A stretch of DNA of 64,000 bases from Pseudomonas asplenii (GTDB lineage Bacteria; Pseudomonadota; Gammaproteobacteria; Pseudomonadales; Pseudomonadaceae), in NCBI RefSeq assembly GCF_900105475.1, contig NZ_LT629777.1, positions 5,146,001-5,210,000 of the forward strand, written 5' to 3'. This document shows positions 9,436 through 17,848 of this stretch, piece by piece. A program made the position numbers and the translations under genes. The notes beneath the pieces were generated by a model. That model was not told the origin of the DNA. It did not search any database and worked only from the letters and a program-made list of their open reading frames with translations. Position 1 is the first letter of the stretch. The number at the start of each line of letters is the position of its first letter.

Positions 9436-10227
9436 ATGAATTTATCCCTGAGCTTATACGAGGCGCTGACTGCGGCCAGCGCCCCACCCGAAAAAGCCAA
9501 GGCAGCGGCAGATGCCTGGGAGGCCGATGTGCAAAACCTTGCGTCAAAATCTGATCTGCAACAGACCGAAGAACGTCTGCGGACCTCGCTCTCGGAGCAG
9601 GGCCAGGATCTACGCAACCTGATCAAGGATCAGTGTGGCGAACTACGCGCCACGATGAGCGAGAAGGTCAACGAACTACGCACCACGATGACTGAGCAGG
9701 TCAACGAACTACGCACCACGATGACTGAGCAGGTCAACGAACTGCGCACCACGATGACTGAGCAGATCAACGAACTGCGCACCACGATGAATGGGCAGAT
9801 CAACGAACTGCGCACCACGATGAATGGGCAGATCAACGAACTGCGTACCACGATGAATGAGCAGATCAACGAACTGCGTCAGATCCTCAACGAGGAAAGT
9901 AAAGAGCTGCGGACACTGATCAGGGAGCAGAGCAACGAGCTACGGACATTGATCAAGGAGCAAGGCAACGAGTTTCGCAACGAGCTAAGGGAACAGAATC
10001 ATGAATTGCGCACGCTGATCTTTGAACAAGGTGCCGAACTGCGCGCCGAGATCAGGGAGCAAGGCAGCGAGCTACGCCTATCGATACAGCAGCAGGGAGC
10101 TGACCTTCGATTATCGATGTCTGGGCTGCAATCACAGATCAACGTGATGCGCTGGCAGATCGGCCTGATCATCATCTGTGTAGCGGTACCGCTGTTCAAG
10201 CTGGCGTTCGACTTGCTCACGCGTTGA
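9436..10227 (+). CDS. CCDC90/DUF1640-like coiled-coil protein with C-terminal membrane anchor and hendecad repeats
   Basis: 263 residues. AGGAG at 9426-9430 lies five bases from the ATG at 9436, which decides the start, although an ATG at 9433 directly precedes it. The N-terminus (YEALTAASAPPEKAKAAADAWE) resembles the regulatory segment of bacterial CCDC90/DUF1640 proteins. The middle is about sixteen 11-residue units of the pattern NELRTTMTEQV. The C-terminus is one membrane helix (QIGLIIICVAVPLFKLAF). In this family the coiled coil forms an oligomeric stalk anchored in the inner membrane. The repeat block is much longer than in typical bacterial members (about 100-200 residues). The function in bacteria is unknown. 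Confidence 0.85.
   Translation: MNLSLSLYEALTAASAPPEKAKAAADAWEADVQNLASKSDLQQTEERLRTSLSEQGQDLRNLIKDQCGELRATMSEKVNELRTTMTEQVNELRTTMTEQVNELRTTMTEQINELRTTMNGQINELRTTMNGQINELRTTMNEQINELRQILNEESKELRTLIREQSNELRTLIKEQGNEFRNELREQNHELRTLIFEQGAELRAEIREQGSELRLSIQQQGADLRLSMSGLQSQINVMRWQIGLIIICVAVPLFKLAFDLLTR
9637..9900 (+). repeat. 33-bp tandem repeat encoding an 11-residue coiled-coil unit
   Basis: Eight units start at 9637, 9670, 9703, 9736, 9769, 9802, 9835 and 9868. Units from 9670 to 9867 differ at only a few positions (ACT/AAT and GAG/GGG in the middle, ctac/ctgc). Degenerate units of the same length continue to about 10125. All stay in frame with the host gene, so copy-number change would alter coiled-coil length without a frameshift. 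Confidence 0.95.
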
Positions 10228-10377
10228 ACCGGCGCTAGCAACGGCGAGCGCTGCTGGGGCCCGGCTCGTCAATGGAGTCATCATTTCCATTGATCATTCA
10301 AATCGCAAAACGGAATTTTTTATTTGTGCGCACTCAAGACAGGATAAGCCACCTCTCAACCTGTCGGACGCTCGACC

Positions 10378-10446
10378 ATGAACCTGAACCTGGCCATTGC
10401 CTGCGCGATCGTAGTTTCTTTCGCCGTGGCGCTGATCCATACATGA
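10378..10446 (+). CDS. Possible 22-residue single-helix membrane peptide
   Basis: ATG at 10378 to TGA at 10446 encodes MNLNLAIACAIVVSFAVALI plus two residues, an almost uninterrupted membrane helix. The 226-bp gap between the coiled-coil gene and ampR holds no other coding signal. The ribosome site is weak (GGACG about ten bases upstream). Small one-helix peptides of this composition are common in bacteria, but such an ORF can also arise by chance. Confidence 0.35.
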   Translation: MNLNLAIACAIVVSFAVALIHT

Positions 10447-10453
10447 ACACAGC

Positions 10454-11326
10454 TCATTCAAGCTGCTCGCTCAACCAACTGCGAAAAGCCAACATCGCCG
10501 GTGTTTCGCTGCGTGAGTGCAAACGCGTCAGCCAATAGCTGCCCGTCACGATACCGATATCAAAAGGCTGTCGGATATCACCGGCATCCAACTGACGGGA
10601 GAACATCATCGGCGGTGCCAGTGCCACCCCCACGCCCTGCCGCGCAGCCTCCATCATCGCCAACGACGAATCGAAGACGACACTGTGGGCTACCAGGCTG
10701 TTTGCCGGCAAACCGGCGCTCTGGAACCACTCGGGCCACTCATCTGTACGATAGGAACGCAGCAGTGTCTGCGTCAGCACGTCGGCCGGTGATTGCAGCT
10801 GCTGGGCAATCTGTGCGGTGCACAACACCGAAAGTGGCGCTTCCAGCAAGCGCATGGCCTCGACACCATGCCAGGCTCCCAATCCAAAGCGAATCGCGAA
10901 ATCGAGCCCTTCGGCGGCCACATCCACCCGGTTGTTATTGGTGGAAAGACGCAGGTCGATAAACGGATGGCTATCGCGAAAATCCGCCAGTCTCGGCAAC
11001 AGCCAGCCCACGGCGAAAGTCCCCACCGCCCCTACTGTCAGCACTTCCCGGTAGTGTCCGCCGTCGAACCGCCCCAGGGCCAGGGCAATCCGGTCAAAGG
11101 ACTCACACAACACCGGCAGCAGGCTTTCGCCCTCGGCGGTGAGCATCAACCCACGGGGCAGACGCTTGAAAAGCGCAACCTTCAACTGGTTTTCGAGACT
11201 CTTGACCTGATGGCTGACCGCTGCCTGGGTCACACACAACTCGACCGCTGCCCGGGTAAAACTCAGATGCCGCGCCGATGCTTCGAAAGCCCGCAGGGCA
11301 TTAAGCGGCAAACTGGGCCGAACCAT
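10454..11326 (-). CDS. ampR: LysR-family regulator of the divergent beta-lactamase gene
   Basis: 290 residues. The N-terminus MVRPSLPLNALRAFEASARH and the helix-turn-helix region ending AAVSHQVKSLENQL match AmpR, which senses peptidoglycan recycling products (anhydro-muropeptides versus UDP-MurNAc-pentapeptide) and switches ampC. The C-terminal effector domain is intact (DFAIRFGLGAWHGVEA). The start is fixed by TTAGGAGC six bases before the ATG at 11326. It is transcribed away from ampC across a 198-bp gap, the classic arrangement. Confidence 0.92.
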   Translation of the reverse strand: MVRPSLPLNALRAFEASARHLSFTRAAVELCVTQAAVSHQVKSLENQLKVALFKRLPRGLMLTAEGESLLPVLCESFDRIALALGRFDGGHYREVLTVGAVGTFAVGWLLPRLADFRDSHPFIDLRLSTNNNRVDVAAEGLDFAIRFGLGAWHGVEAMRLLEAPLSVLCTAQIAQQLQSPADVLTQTLLRSYRTDEWPEWFQSAGLPANSLVAHSVVFDSSLAMMEAARQGVGVALAPPMMFSRQLDAGDIRQPFDIGIVTGSYWLTRLHSRSETPAMLAFRSWLSEQLE

Positions 11327-11524
11327 GTTTTGCTCCTAATTTTTCTAATGGCTAATCCGAGATTTCATCGTTTGTCGACGGTCGCCCCATCCCCTAGATT
11401 GAGTTCCGCACCGCAACCACCGTCCAGATCAGTCGATCATCAGGCCACACGTTTGAGGATGGGCGAGAGGCGCCACCATCAATCCGACAGGATGCGGAAA
11501 AAAATCAAAATTACGGAAAATTCC
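11327..11524. promoter_or_regulatory. ampR-ampC divergent control region
   Basis: This gap of 198 bp must carry both promoters and, by analogy with other AmpR systems, the AmpR operator. On the + strand at 11328-11344 there is a GCTCC then AATTT pattern resembling published AmpR sites, but the same bases form the ampR ribosome site (GGAGC), so it may be coincidence. The ampC ribosome site is CGGAAAA at 11514-11520. Confidence 0.5.
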
Positions 11525-12700
11525 ATGATTATGTCTAGAAAAAACCCAGTTAATGGCACATTGCTCATCACTGCCCTGTGCCTGCTCGGCAGCGCAAACA
11601 GCGTTGCAGCCAGTACGACAGTCGACCCGCTCAAGGCCGTCGTCGATGCCGCGATTCAACCGGTCATGCAGGAACAGAACATTGCCGGCATGGCCGTGGC
11701 AGTGCTCGTCAACGGCAAGGCACATTACTTTAACTACGGCATCAGCTCCAAGACGGAGAAACAGCCGGTAACGGAAAACACCCTGTTCGAGATCGGTTCG
11801 GTCAGCAAGACTTTTACCGCCACCCTTGGCGCCTATGCCGTGGCCGAAGGCAAACTGTCGCTTTCGGAAAACGCCAGTCGTTACCTGCCCGAACTGCGCG
11901 GCAGTGCTTTCGACAAGATCAGCGTACTCGACCTTGGCACCTACACCGGCGGCGGCCTGCCGCTGCAGTTCCCTAGCGAAGCCGACCATCCGGACAAGAT
12001 GATGAGTTACTTCCGACAGTGGAAACCGCTATATCCGGGCCAAGAGAAGCGACAGTATTCGAACCCGAGCATCGGCCTGTTCGGCTACCTGGCAGCCCGG
12101 AGTCTCGGCCAGCCCTTTAACGAACTGATGGAAAAGACATTGCTGCCCAAGTTGGGGCTCAAGGACAGCTACATCACCGTCCCCAAGGACCAACAGAGCC
12201 GCTACGCCCAGGGTTACACCAAGAACGACAGCCCTTCACGGGTTGGCCCGGGAGCACTGGACTCGGAGGCCTACGGCATCAAGACCACGTCCAGCGACCT
12301 GCTGCATTACGCCCAGGTGAACATGCAGCCGCAACAGCTTGAGGCACCGCTGCAGAAGGCGATTACCTTGACCCACAGCGGGTTCTATCAATTTGCCGAT
12401 ACCACCCAGGGCCTCGGCTGGGAGTTGTACCCCTACCCGGCTACGCTGGACAGACTGCTCGCGGGCAACTCGAACACGATGCTGGAGCCGCAACAGACCA
12501 CCTGGTTCAAGACGCCCAAACCGCCCCGTGCCGACAGCTGGGTCAACAAGACCGGTTCCACCAATGGCTTTGGCGCCTATGTCGCCTACGTGCCATCCAA
12601 GGGCATCGGTATTGTGATGCTGGCCAACAAGAACTACCCCAATCCGGTGCGGGTCAAGGCCGCCTACCAGGTGCTGAGCGCGGTGGCGAAAATGCAGTAA
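11525..12700 (+). CDS. ampC: Class C beta-lactamase, chromosomal AmpC type
   Basis: 391 residues starting MIMSRKNPVNG, with a signal peptide ending near VAAS. The serine hydrolase motifs are all present: SVSK (nucleophile serine near residue 92), YSN in RQYSNPSIGLFGYL, and KTG in WVNKTGSTNGFGAY. It is a periplasmic cephalosporinase, normally inducible by beta-lactams through AmpR, which is divergent here. GGA seven bases before the ATG at 11525 supports the start; ATG at 11531 is an alternative. Length matches chromosomal AmpC enzymes of pseudomonads. Confidence 0.95.
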   Translation: MIMSRKNPVNGTLLITALCLLGSANSVAASTTVDPLKAVVDAAIQPVMQEQNIAGMAVAVLVNGKAHYFNYGISSKTEKQPVTENTLFEIGSVSKTFTATLGAYAVAEGKLSLSENASRYLPELRGSAFDKISVLDLGTYTGGGLPLQFPSEADHPDKMMSYFRQWKPLYPGQEKRQYSNPSIGLFGYLAARSLGQPFNELMEKTLLPKLGLKDSYITVPKDQQSRYAQGYTKNDSPSRVGPGALDSEAYGIKTTSSDLLHYAQVNMQPQQLEAPLQKAITLTHSGFYQFADTTQGLGWELYPYPATLDRLLAGNSNTMLEPQQTTWFKTPKPPRADSWVNKTGSTNGFGAYVAYVPSKGIGIVMLANKNYPNPVRVKAAYQVLSAVAKMQ

Positions 12701-12732
12701 CACTCAACCGCTCATACACCCGCCAGATGAAA

Positions 12733-12748
12733 TTTGCCCATGGGCAAA
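12733..12748. promoter_or_regulatory. Perfect 16-bp palindrome upstream of the Cys-containing small gene
   Basis: TTTGCCCATGGGCAAA lies 31 bp upstream of the start at 12779 and just ahead of a -10-like TATGAT (12765-12770), so it would overlap a -35 position. It could be a repressor operator for that gene. Alternatively it is a short transcript-end hairpin for ampC, but no T-run follows. Confidence 0.45.
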
Positions 12749-12778
12749 AGCCCTCGCGCTTGGCTATGATCGGAGGTC

Positions 12779-13180
12779 ATGAACACCATGCCTCCGATTC
12801 GCCAGTCCTGTCCTCCCGGCGCCTGCATCTGCGAGCGGGATCAGTTGCTGGAGACACCCGGCAGCGATAGACGGATCCTGCGCCTGACTCGTCAGGAAGA
12901 AAAAATCCTGCTCGAACGACTCGAAGATTTCAAAACCCTGGCTGACCTGGAGCGCCTGCAACAACGGATGTACGAGCAGTTGGGGATTCGCCTGAGCATT
13001 GCCCCGGGGCCCAACGAAGTGCGGACCATGCGTGGTATCGGCATTCACATCGAAGAACTCCCCGGTCTGTGCCGCAAGACTCGTCAGGCGATCCCGGCGG
13101 CGATTCGCCGTGGGCTGGAAAAACGTCCGGAAATCGCCTACGAACTGCTCAACGCCCACGACTTGCTGGGCGGTTCTTGA
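12779..13180 (+). CDS. Conserved-looking hypothetical protein with N-terminal Cys motif
   Basis: 133 residues with a strong ribosome site (GGAGG at 12772-12776). The N-terminus SCPPGACICERDQLLE holds three cysteines in a compact CxxxxCxC arrangement that could bind a metal or a cluster. A charged helical middle follows (LTRQEEKILLERLEDFKTLADLERL). No membrane segment or signal peptide is visible. I do not recognise the function. It ends close to but not overlapping the convergent azlD gene. Confidence 0.75.
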   Translation: MNTMPPIRQSCPPGACICERDQLLETPGSDRRILRLTRQEEKILLERLEDFKTLADLERLQQRMYEQLGIRLSIAPGPNEVRTMRGIGIHIEELPGLCRKTRQAIPAAIRRGLEKRPEIAYELLNAHDLLGGS

Positions 13181-13285
13181 GCACTGCGCTGCGTCGCTGG
13201 CCTATACCGACACCGGAACGCTGGTGACCTTGGGCAACTGAGCTATCGACGCAAACGCGACGAGTTCAAAGCCACGAACCTGGCC

Positions 13286-13600
13286 CTAAAGCCACCAGCG
13301 CAAGAGAAAAAAGAACGCCATGCTCAGCAACATGCTCAGCAGGGTATTACGGGTATAGAGCACCAGAGCGACGGCCACCAGCGAGCTGATCAGATAGGGG
13401 TTGTCCAGATGCAGGTTCAGTTGTCGCTCGGGCATGAACACGATCGGCCCGCAGATCGCTGTCAGCATGCCCGGTACCGCAAAACCGAGAAACTGCCGGG
13501 CGTTGCTGCTCAGGCGCAACGGCAGCCGAGGTTCGAGAAATACATAGCGGTTGAGAAACACCAGCAGCCCCATCCCGAAAATTACCGCCCAGACCATCAT
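13286..13600 (-). CDS. azlD: AzlD-family small subunit of an amino-acid exporter
   Basis: 104 residues with four hydrophobic helices (MMVWAVIFGMGLLVFLNRYVF at the start, then FAVPGMLTAICGPIVF and two more). AzlD pairs with AzlC to export branched-chain amino acids or analogues across the inner membrane. The start at 13600 overlaps the azlC stop (ATGATGA arrangement) and has GGAGG five bases upstream. Gene order and overlap are standard for the pair. Confidence 0.85.
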   Translation of the reverse strand: MMVWAVIFGMGLLVFLNRYVFLEPRLPLRLSSNARQFLGFAVPGMLTAICGPIVFMPERQLNLHLDNPYLISSLVAVALVLYTRNTLLSMLLSMAFFFLLRWWL

Positions 13601-14295
13601 TCGCGCCTCCGATACAGCTTGTTGCAGACAAATCCTGCCGCCATTCCCGCCAGCCCCGACAACACCAGCGCCGTCCCCCACTGCCAGTAGCTGAACAGCA
13701 CCGAACAGAACAGTGACACTGCCACACATAGCAGCGTCGGCACATCACGCACCACCGGGGTGATCAGGGCAATGAAGGTCGCGGCGATCGAAAAATCCAG
13801 ACCCAGATGTTCAAGACCGGGAATACTGCTGCCCAGCACGATCCCCGCCAGAGTGAACAGGTTCCAGGCAATATAAAACGTCAGACCCACTCCCAGCGCG
13901 TACCAGCGATCAAACTGTTGTTTGTCATACTGGCTGATCAGGGCGAACAACTCGTCGGTCAACAGGAACCCAAGACCGAAGCGCCAACGCCCCGGCAACG
14001 GCGCGATCATCGACCGCAGGCTCATGCCATAGAGCAGATGTTGTGAGGTCAGCAGCGCGGTGGTCAGCAGAATCGAGAAGATCCCCGCCCCGCCCTTGAG
14101 CATGCCGATAGCCACCAGTTGCGCGGCACCGGCAAACACAATGCTGGACAGACCTTGGCCTTGCAGCGGAGTCAGGTTGGCCTCGATGGCCATGGAGCCG
14201 GCCAGCAGCCCCCAGGGAGCGGTTGCCAGCGACAGCGGCATGATAGCCACAGCACCGCGCAGGAACGCGGCGCGGGGCAAGGAATGTTCTGACAT
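13597..14295 (-). CDS. azlC: AzlC-family branched-chain amino acid exporter large subunit
   Basis: 232 residues. The N-terminal region AAFLRGAVAIMPLSLATAPWGLLAG matches the AzlC family signature, and about five hydrophobic helices follow. Together with the overlapping azlD it should form an inner-membrane exporter of leucine, isoleucine or valine analogues. No Lrp-type regulator is adjacent. Confidence 0.88.
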   Translation of the reverse strand: MSEHSLPRAAFLRGAVAIMPLSLATAPWGLLAGSMAIEANLTPLQGQGLSSIVFAGAAQLVAIGMLKGGAGIFSILLTTALLTSQHLLYGMSLRSMIAPLPGRWRFGLGFLLTDELFALISQYDKQQFDRWYALGVGLTFYIAWNLFTLAGIVLGSSIPGLEHLGLDFSIAATFIALITPVVRDVPTLLCVAVSLFCSVLFSYWQWGTALVLSGLAGMAAGFVCNKLYRRRE

Positions 14296-14410
14296 AAAGC
14301 TCGGACTTCAGGAAATGGCAGCCGACTGTGGCAGGTCATTTGCGCTTTGTCTTGAACGATCTTGCAACATGAGCGGCGTCATCCGGCACCGCCCATGGAA
14401 TCGATGTCCC

Positions 14411-15070
14411 TCAGCGAATCGGCGGCAGGCGGACCTTGCCGTCTCGGCACTGGTTCTTCACGCCCTTGCCGCACGACTCAAAGCCCAGGTCCTTGCCCAT
14501 GCAAACACGCACTTCCGACAATTGAGGACCGCTGCAGCCCACGGCAATCCCGTCCGCCGGCAGACCCGGATTGCTCTGCTGGAACAACTGGGCGATTTCC
14601 TCGGCGGAGAACTCGCGTACGCTGGTTGACGGCTGCAGCGCCTCGGGGATCTGCAACTTGCCCAACGCCTGGTCGGTGGTATTCAGGTAATTGTCGGCTC
14701 CCAGGCCACTGCAAGTGCCGTGCTTGTTCCACTCATGTTCGAGCAGTTTTGCCGTCGGGAACAGGGTGCGTCCCTGCTGACGTTGTGCGGACGAAAGTGG
14801 CGTCAACGGCGCACAGAACTGTGGCCAACCACCCTTGGCATACTGTGGCCAGAGGCCATGGAGCACAAAACCGTAGCCTTTGCCCTTGCATTGCTCGTTA
14901 CCGGCATGCGTCAGACAAAAGGTCGGCGACCAGGACAGGCTCAGCAAGTAATAGTCGAATTCACCGGCCTGGCCCTTCTGCTTGCTCTTTCCCGATGAAG
15001 ACGGCTGATCTGCCTGCGCGCCGCCCATCGACAACATCAATACGGCCAATACCCCAGCAATCCACTTCAT
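14411..15070 (-). CDS. Secreted ribonuclease of the T2 family
   Basis: 219 residues from the ATG at 15070. A signal peptide (MKWIAGVLAVLMLSMGGAQA) supports periplasmic or extracellular location. Both catalytic segments are present: CAS I as GFVLHGLWPQ and CAS II as EHEWNKHGTC, each with its catalytic histidine. Cysteines consistent with disulfides occur in CLTHAGNEQC and near the C-terminus. The enzyme cleaves RNA non-specifically through a 2',3'-cyclic phosphate. The frame extends 20 codons upstream, but that part lacks signal-peptide character. Confidence 0.9.
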   Translation of the reverse strand: MKWIAGVLAVLMLSMGGAQADQPSSSGKSKQKGQAGEFDYYLLSLSWSPTFCLTHAGNEQCKGKGYGFVLHGLWPQYAKGGWPQFCAPLTPLSSAQRQQGRTLFPTAKLLEHEWNKHGTCSGLGADNYLNTTDQALGKLQIPEALQPSTSVREFSAEEIAQLFQQSNPGLPADGIAVGCSGPQLSEVRVCMGKDLGFESCGKGVKNQCRDGKVRLPPIR

Positions 15071-15349
15071 CTTCACGCCCTGCTCCTTGTTGGGGTCGGA
15101 TATCCAATCCCCGATAATCAATGACTGCATACACGAACCGCATTAAATAAATTGTTAAGAAACCTTACAAAACAGTAACATTTGATACGATTATCCATCG
15201 CCCGAACTTCTATCATGCTAGGTACCGTAATACCGACACGGCCTGCTGATCCGGGCAAGCCGTCGCCTCGGTCACGGTTTTCCCTGGGTTCCAACGCGCC
15301 ATTCCGGCGCCCGCCACACCTGACGCATTCGCTCTAAGGGAGCAGGTTC

Positions 15350-16174
15350 ATGAGTATCCTCAACATCCGCAAGAAAATCGTCTCGCTTCTCTGGACGCTG
15401 GGCGTGCTCCTGATCATCTACTGCTTCCCGAAAACCGTCTTCGGCTTTCTCGCGCTAGTGGTGGTCTGCGGCATCTACGATTTCCTGCGCAATGGTATCT
15501 ACACCGCTGAACTGGCGAAGAAATACTTCATCGGCAGCGGTCGCAACACGTGGGTGTTATCGCCGTTCAACACCCTGTTCGACCTGCTGAGCCGCCGCAA
15601 CCGTGGCGTTTACCGGATGCAGGACCTGCCCGAAGACTGCCAGCGTGAACTGCAGCAGGTCATCGACCGGGCCATGTCCCACAAGGACGAGATCATCGAG
15701 TTCCTCGACGGCCGCATGGCCCAGAACAAGCGCGGGATGCTGTTCTTCCAGTGGTACGGACGCAAGATCGACACCGAGCTGGATATCGCTGAACTGCAAC
15801 AGAAGTATCCCTACGTGAAGACCATCGGCGTCTCGGTGTTCAACGCCAACCAGTCGACCTCGTTTCACTTCGGCCCGCTGCGCATGATGTTCCGCGTGCT
15901 CTACAACATGGCACCGGCGCCCCATCATGACGGCGTTTACATCCAGTGCCGCAAGGACAAACACTTCTGGCACGACGATCCGCTGTTCATCTTCGATGAC
16001 ACACTGCTGCACGCCTCGTTCAACAAGAACGACAGCAAGCGCTACTGCCTGTTCATCGACATCGTGCGGCCGTCGCGCATGCCATTCATTCTGCGTGGGG
16101 TGATCGCCGGTTTCGCAGGGGCGGTGTTCGCCCTGCGCCGGGTGTTCTACAAGAACTGGAAGCTGATTCAGTAG
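15350..16174 (+). CDS. lpxO: LpxO-like lipid A hydroxylase (aspartyl/asparaginyl beta-hydroxylase fold)
   Basis: 274 residues. The N-terminal membrane helices (about residues 10-45) are followed by an Fe(II)/2-oxoglutarate dioxygenase domain. The first metal histidine lies in SFHFGPLRMMFRVLYNM (like HRGP in LpxO) and the second in IFDDTLLHASFNKND, followed by an arginine-containing strand RYCLFIDIVRP for 2-oxoglutarate. LpxO hydroxylates the secondary acyl chain of lipid A at the inner membrane. A C-terminal hydrophobic stretch follows. An AGGGAGC ribosome site lies upstream. A beta-hydroxylase acting on another substrate is possible. Confidence 0.8.
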   Translation: MSILNIRKKIVSLLWTLGVLLIIYCFPKTVFGFLALVVVCGIYDFLRNGIYTAELAKKYFIGSGRNTWVLSPFNTLFDLLSRRNRGVYRMQDLPEDCQRELQQVIDRAMSHKDEIIEFLDGRMAQNKRGMLFFQWYGRKIDTELDIAELQQKYPYVKTIGVSVFNANQSTSFHFGPLRMMFRVLYNMAPAPHHDGVYIQCRKDKHFWHDDPLFIFDDTLLHASFNKNDSKRYCLFIDIVRPSRMPFILRGVIAGFAGAVFALRRVFYKNWKLIQ

Positions 16175-16178
16175 GACT

Positions 16179-16208
16179 TGGCAGGAGCCGGTTTACCGGC
16201 TCCTGCCA
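16179..16208. terminator. Long perfect stem-loop between convergent genes
   Basis: Fourteen-base arms TGGCAGGAGCCGGT and ACCGGCTCCTGCCA are separated by two bases, four bases past the lpxO-like stop and ten before the transporter stop. It probably ends transcription from both sides, and its GAGCCGG core also resembles Pseudomonas REP sequences. Confidence 0.6.
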
Positions 16209-16217
16209 GGGATGGGA

Positions 16218-17495
16218 TCAAGCCGAAAGCGAGTAGATCAGCGCCGAAATCGACACCAGCCCCACCAACGTCACAAACAGGTTGGACAGTTTGCCCGAGT
16301 ACTGGCGCATCGATGGGACACGACGGATCGCATACATCGGCATCAGGAACAGCAACGCGGCGATGATCGGTCCGCCCAGGGTTTCGATCATGCCCAGGAT
16401 GCTCGGGTTCAGCGTTGCCACCAGCCAGCAGACCACCAGCATGAAAGCCGCCGTCATACGGTCCAGCGCCTTGGCACCCGGCTTGCGACCGCTCTTGGCG
16501 ATCAGTCCCTTGAGACCTTCACTGGCACCGATGTAGTGGCCCAGAAACGACTTGGAGATCGCCACGAAGGCAATCAGCGGCGCGGCGAAGGCGATGGTCG
16601 GGTTGCTGAAATGGTTGGCCAGGTACGACAGGATCGACAGGTTCTGCGCCTTGGCTTCAGCCAACTGCGCAGGTGACAGGGTCAGCACGCAACTGAACAC
16701 GAAGAACAGCACCATCACCACCATCAACGCGTGAGCGCGGGACAGTATCTGGCTGCTGCGTTCCTCTGCATGGGCACCATGCCGACGCTTCTGGTCAACC
16801 GCGAAGGCCGAAATGATCGGCGAATGGTTGAACGAAAATACCATCACCGGAATCGCCAGCCACAACGTATGCAGCAGGGCCGAAGGCTCGGGCAGGCTGC
16901 TCGCCGTGGCGAGAATGCCACCGTTCCAATGCGGAATCAGGTACACCGCCAAAAACAGCAAGGCGACAATGAACGGGTAGACCAGCATGCTCATCGCCTT
17001 GACGATCAGTTGCTCGCCACACCGCACCACCGCCAACAGGCCGAGGATCAGCACCAGCGACAGAATCGCCCGCGGCGGCGGCGCGATGTGCAACTGGTGT
17101 TCGAGGAAGCTGCCTACGGTGTTGGTCAGGGCGACGCTATAGATCAGCAGAATCGGAAAGATCGCGAAGAAATACAGCAGAGTGATCAGCGCGCCGGCAG
17201 TGAGGCCGAAGTGCTCTTCGACCACTTCGGTGATGTCCGAGCCATCACGCCCGGAAAGCACGAAGCGGGTCAAGCCACGGTGGGCATAGAACGTCATGGG
17301 GAATGCCAGCAGCGCCAGGATCAGCAGCGGCCAGAAACCGCCCAAACCTGCGTTGATCGGCAGGAACAGGGTTCCGGCCCCAATCGCCGTGCCGAACAGG
17401 CCCAGCATCCAGGTAGTGTCGTGGCGGCTCCAACTGCTCAGTACAGCGGGAGCCGATTCATAGCGTTCATCGACGCTGTTGGCCTGGTCATTCAT
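16218..17495 (-). CDS. HAAAP-family serine/threonine permease (SdaC-like)
   Basis: 425 residues with eleven hydrophobic helices. The first reads WMLGLFGTAIGAGTLFLPI, the glycine-rich unwound helix of the hydroxy/aromatic amino acid permease family, and SFNHSPIISAFAVDQ is a further family-typical motif. It should import serine or threonine with protons across the inner membrane. In E. coli sdaC pairs with a serine deaminase, but none is adjacent here, so the exact substrate remains open. Confidence 0.85.
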   Translation of the reverse strand: MNDQANSVDERYESAPAVLSSWSRHDTTWMLGLFGTAIGAGTLFLPINAGLGGFWPLLILALLAFPMTFYAHRGLTRFVLSGRDGSDITEVVEEHFGLTAGALITLLYFFAIFPILLIYSVALTNTVGSFLEHQLHIAPPPRAILSLVLILGLLAVVRCGEQLIVKAMSMLVYPFIVALLFLAVYLIPHWNGGILATASSLPEPSALLHTLWLAIPVMVFSFNHSPIISAFAVDQKRRHGAHAEERSSQILSRAHALMVVMVLFFVFSCVLTLSPAQLAEAKAQNLSILSYLANHFSNPTIAFAAPLIAFVAISKSFLGHYIGASEGLKGLIAKSGRKPGAKALDRMTAAFMLVVCWLVATLNPSILGMIETLGGPIIAALLFLMPMYAIRRVPSMRQYSGKLSNLFVTLVGLVSISALIYSLSA

Positions 17496-17848
17496 CCGGT
17501 CGAATCTCCGTTAGCCGGTCATTACCACGCGACCGGGACGGAAAAACAGCTTATTGGCAGCGCCCCGGCCATAAGAGGGGCGCGATTGTCCGGGATTATG
17601 CTTGAGAAGCAAAGGGTTAGCTGAGCAACGGTTGGCTGTATCGGCGTTTTTGCAAGCATCTGCAACGTGCCCCGTCACCGTTTTCCGGGCCAGTTCAGCC
17701 ATTTTTCGGCAGATTCAACCCGGCAATGACCGAGGAGCGACAGTGCGCCGACCGGTTATACTGCCGCGCCCGTTCAAGCCAATGCTTGAGCCATGACTCA
17801 AGCCGCTCACGGGCAGGAAGCCTACTTTCACCGACAAGGACATCCCCG
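17496..17848. other. Intergenic gap without a recognised gene
   Basis: 353 bp separate the HAAAP permease start from the likely TTG start of the hydrolase. I see no coding pattern that fits codon use, no convincing hairpin and no repeat. It must hold both divergent promoters. Confidence 0.5.

Noticed and set aside
9637..9900. CRISPR-like array of 33-bp units
   Set aside because: The units are contiguous with no unique spacers and stay in one open reading frame; they encode coiled-coil repeats.
11328..11344. AmpR operator resembling GCTCC-AATTT
   Set aside because: The same bases are the ampR ribosome site (GGAGC on the minus strand), so I did not list it as a separate site; only the whole divergent region is annotated.
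17511..17702. 63-residue minus-strand ORF between permease and hydrolase
   Set aside because: No ribosome site, codon use unlike neighbours and no recognisable fold; it covers the region expected to hold promoters.
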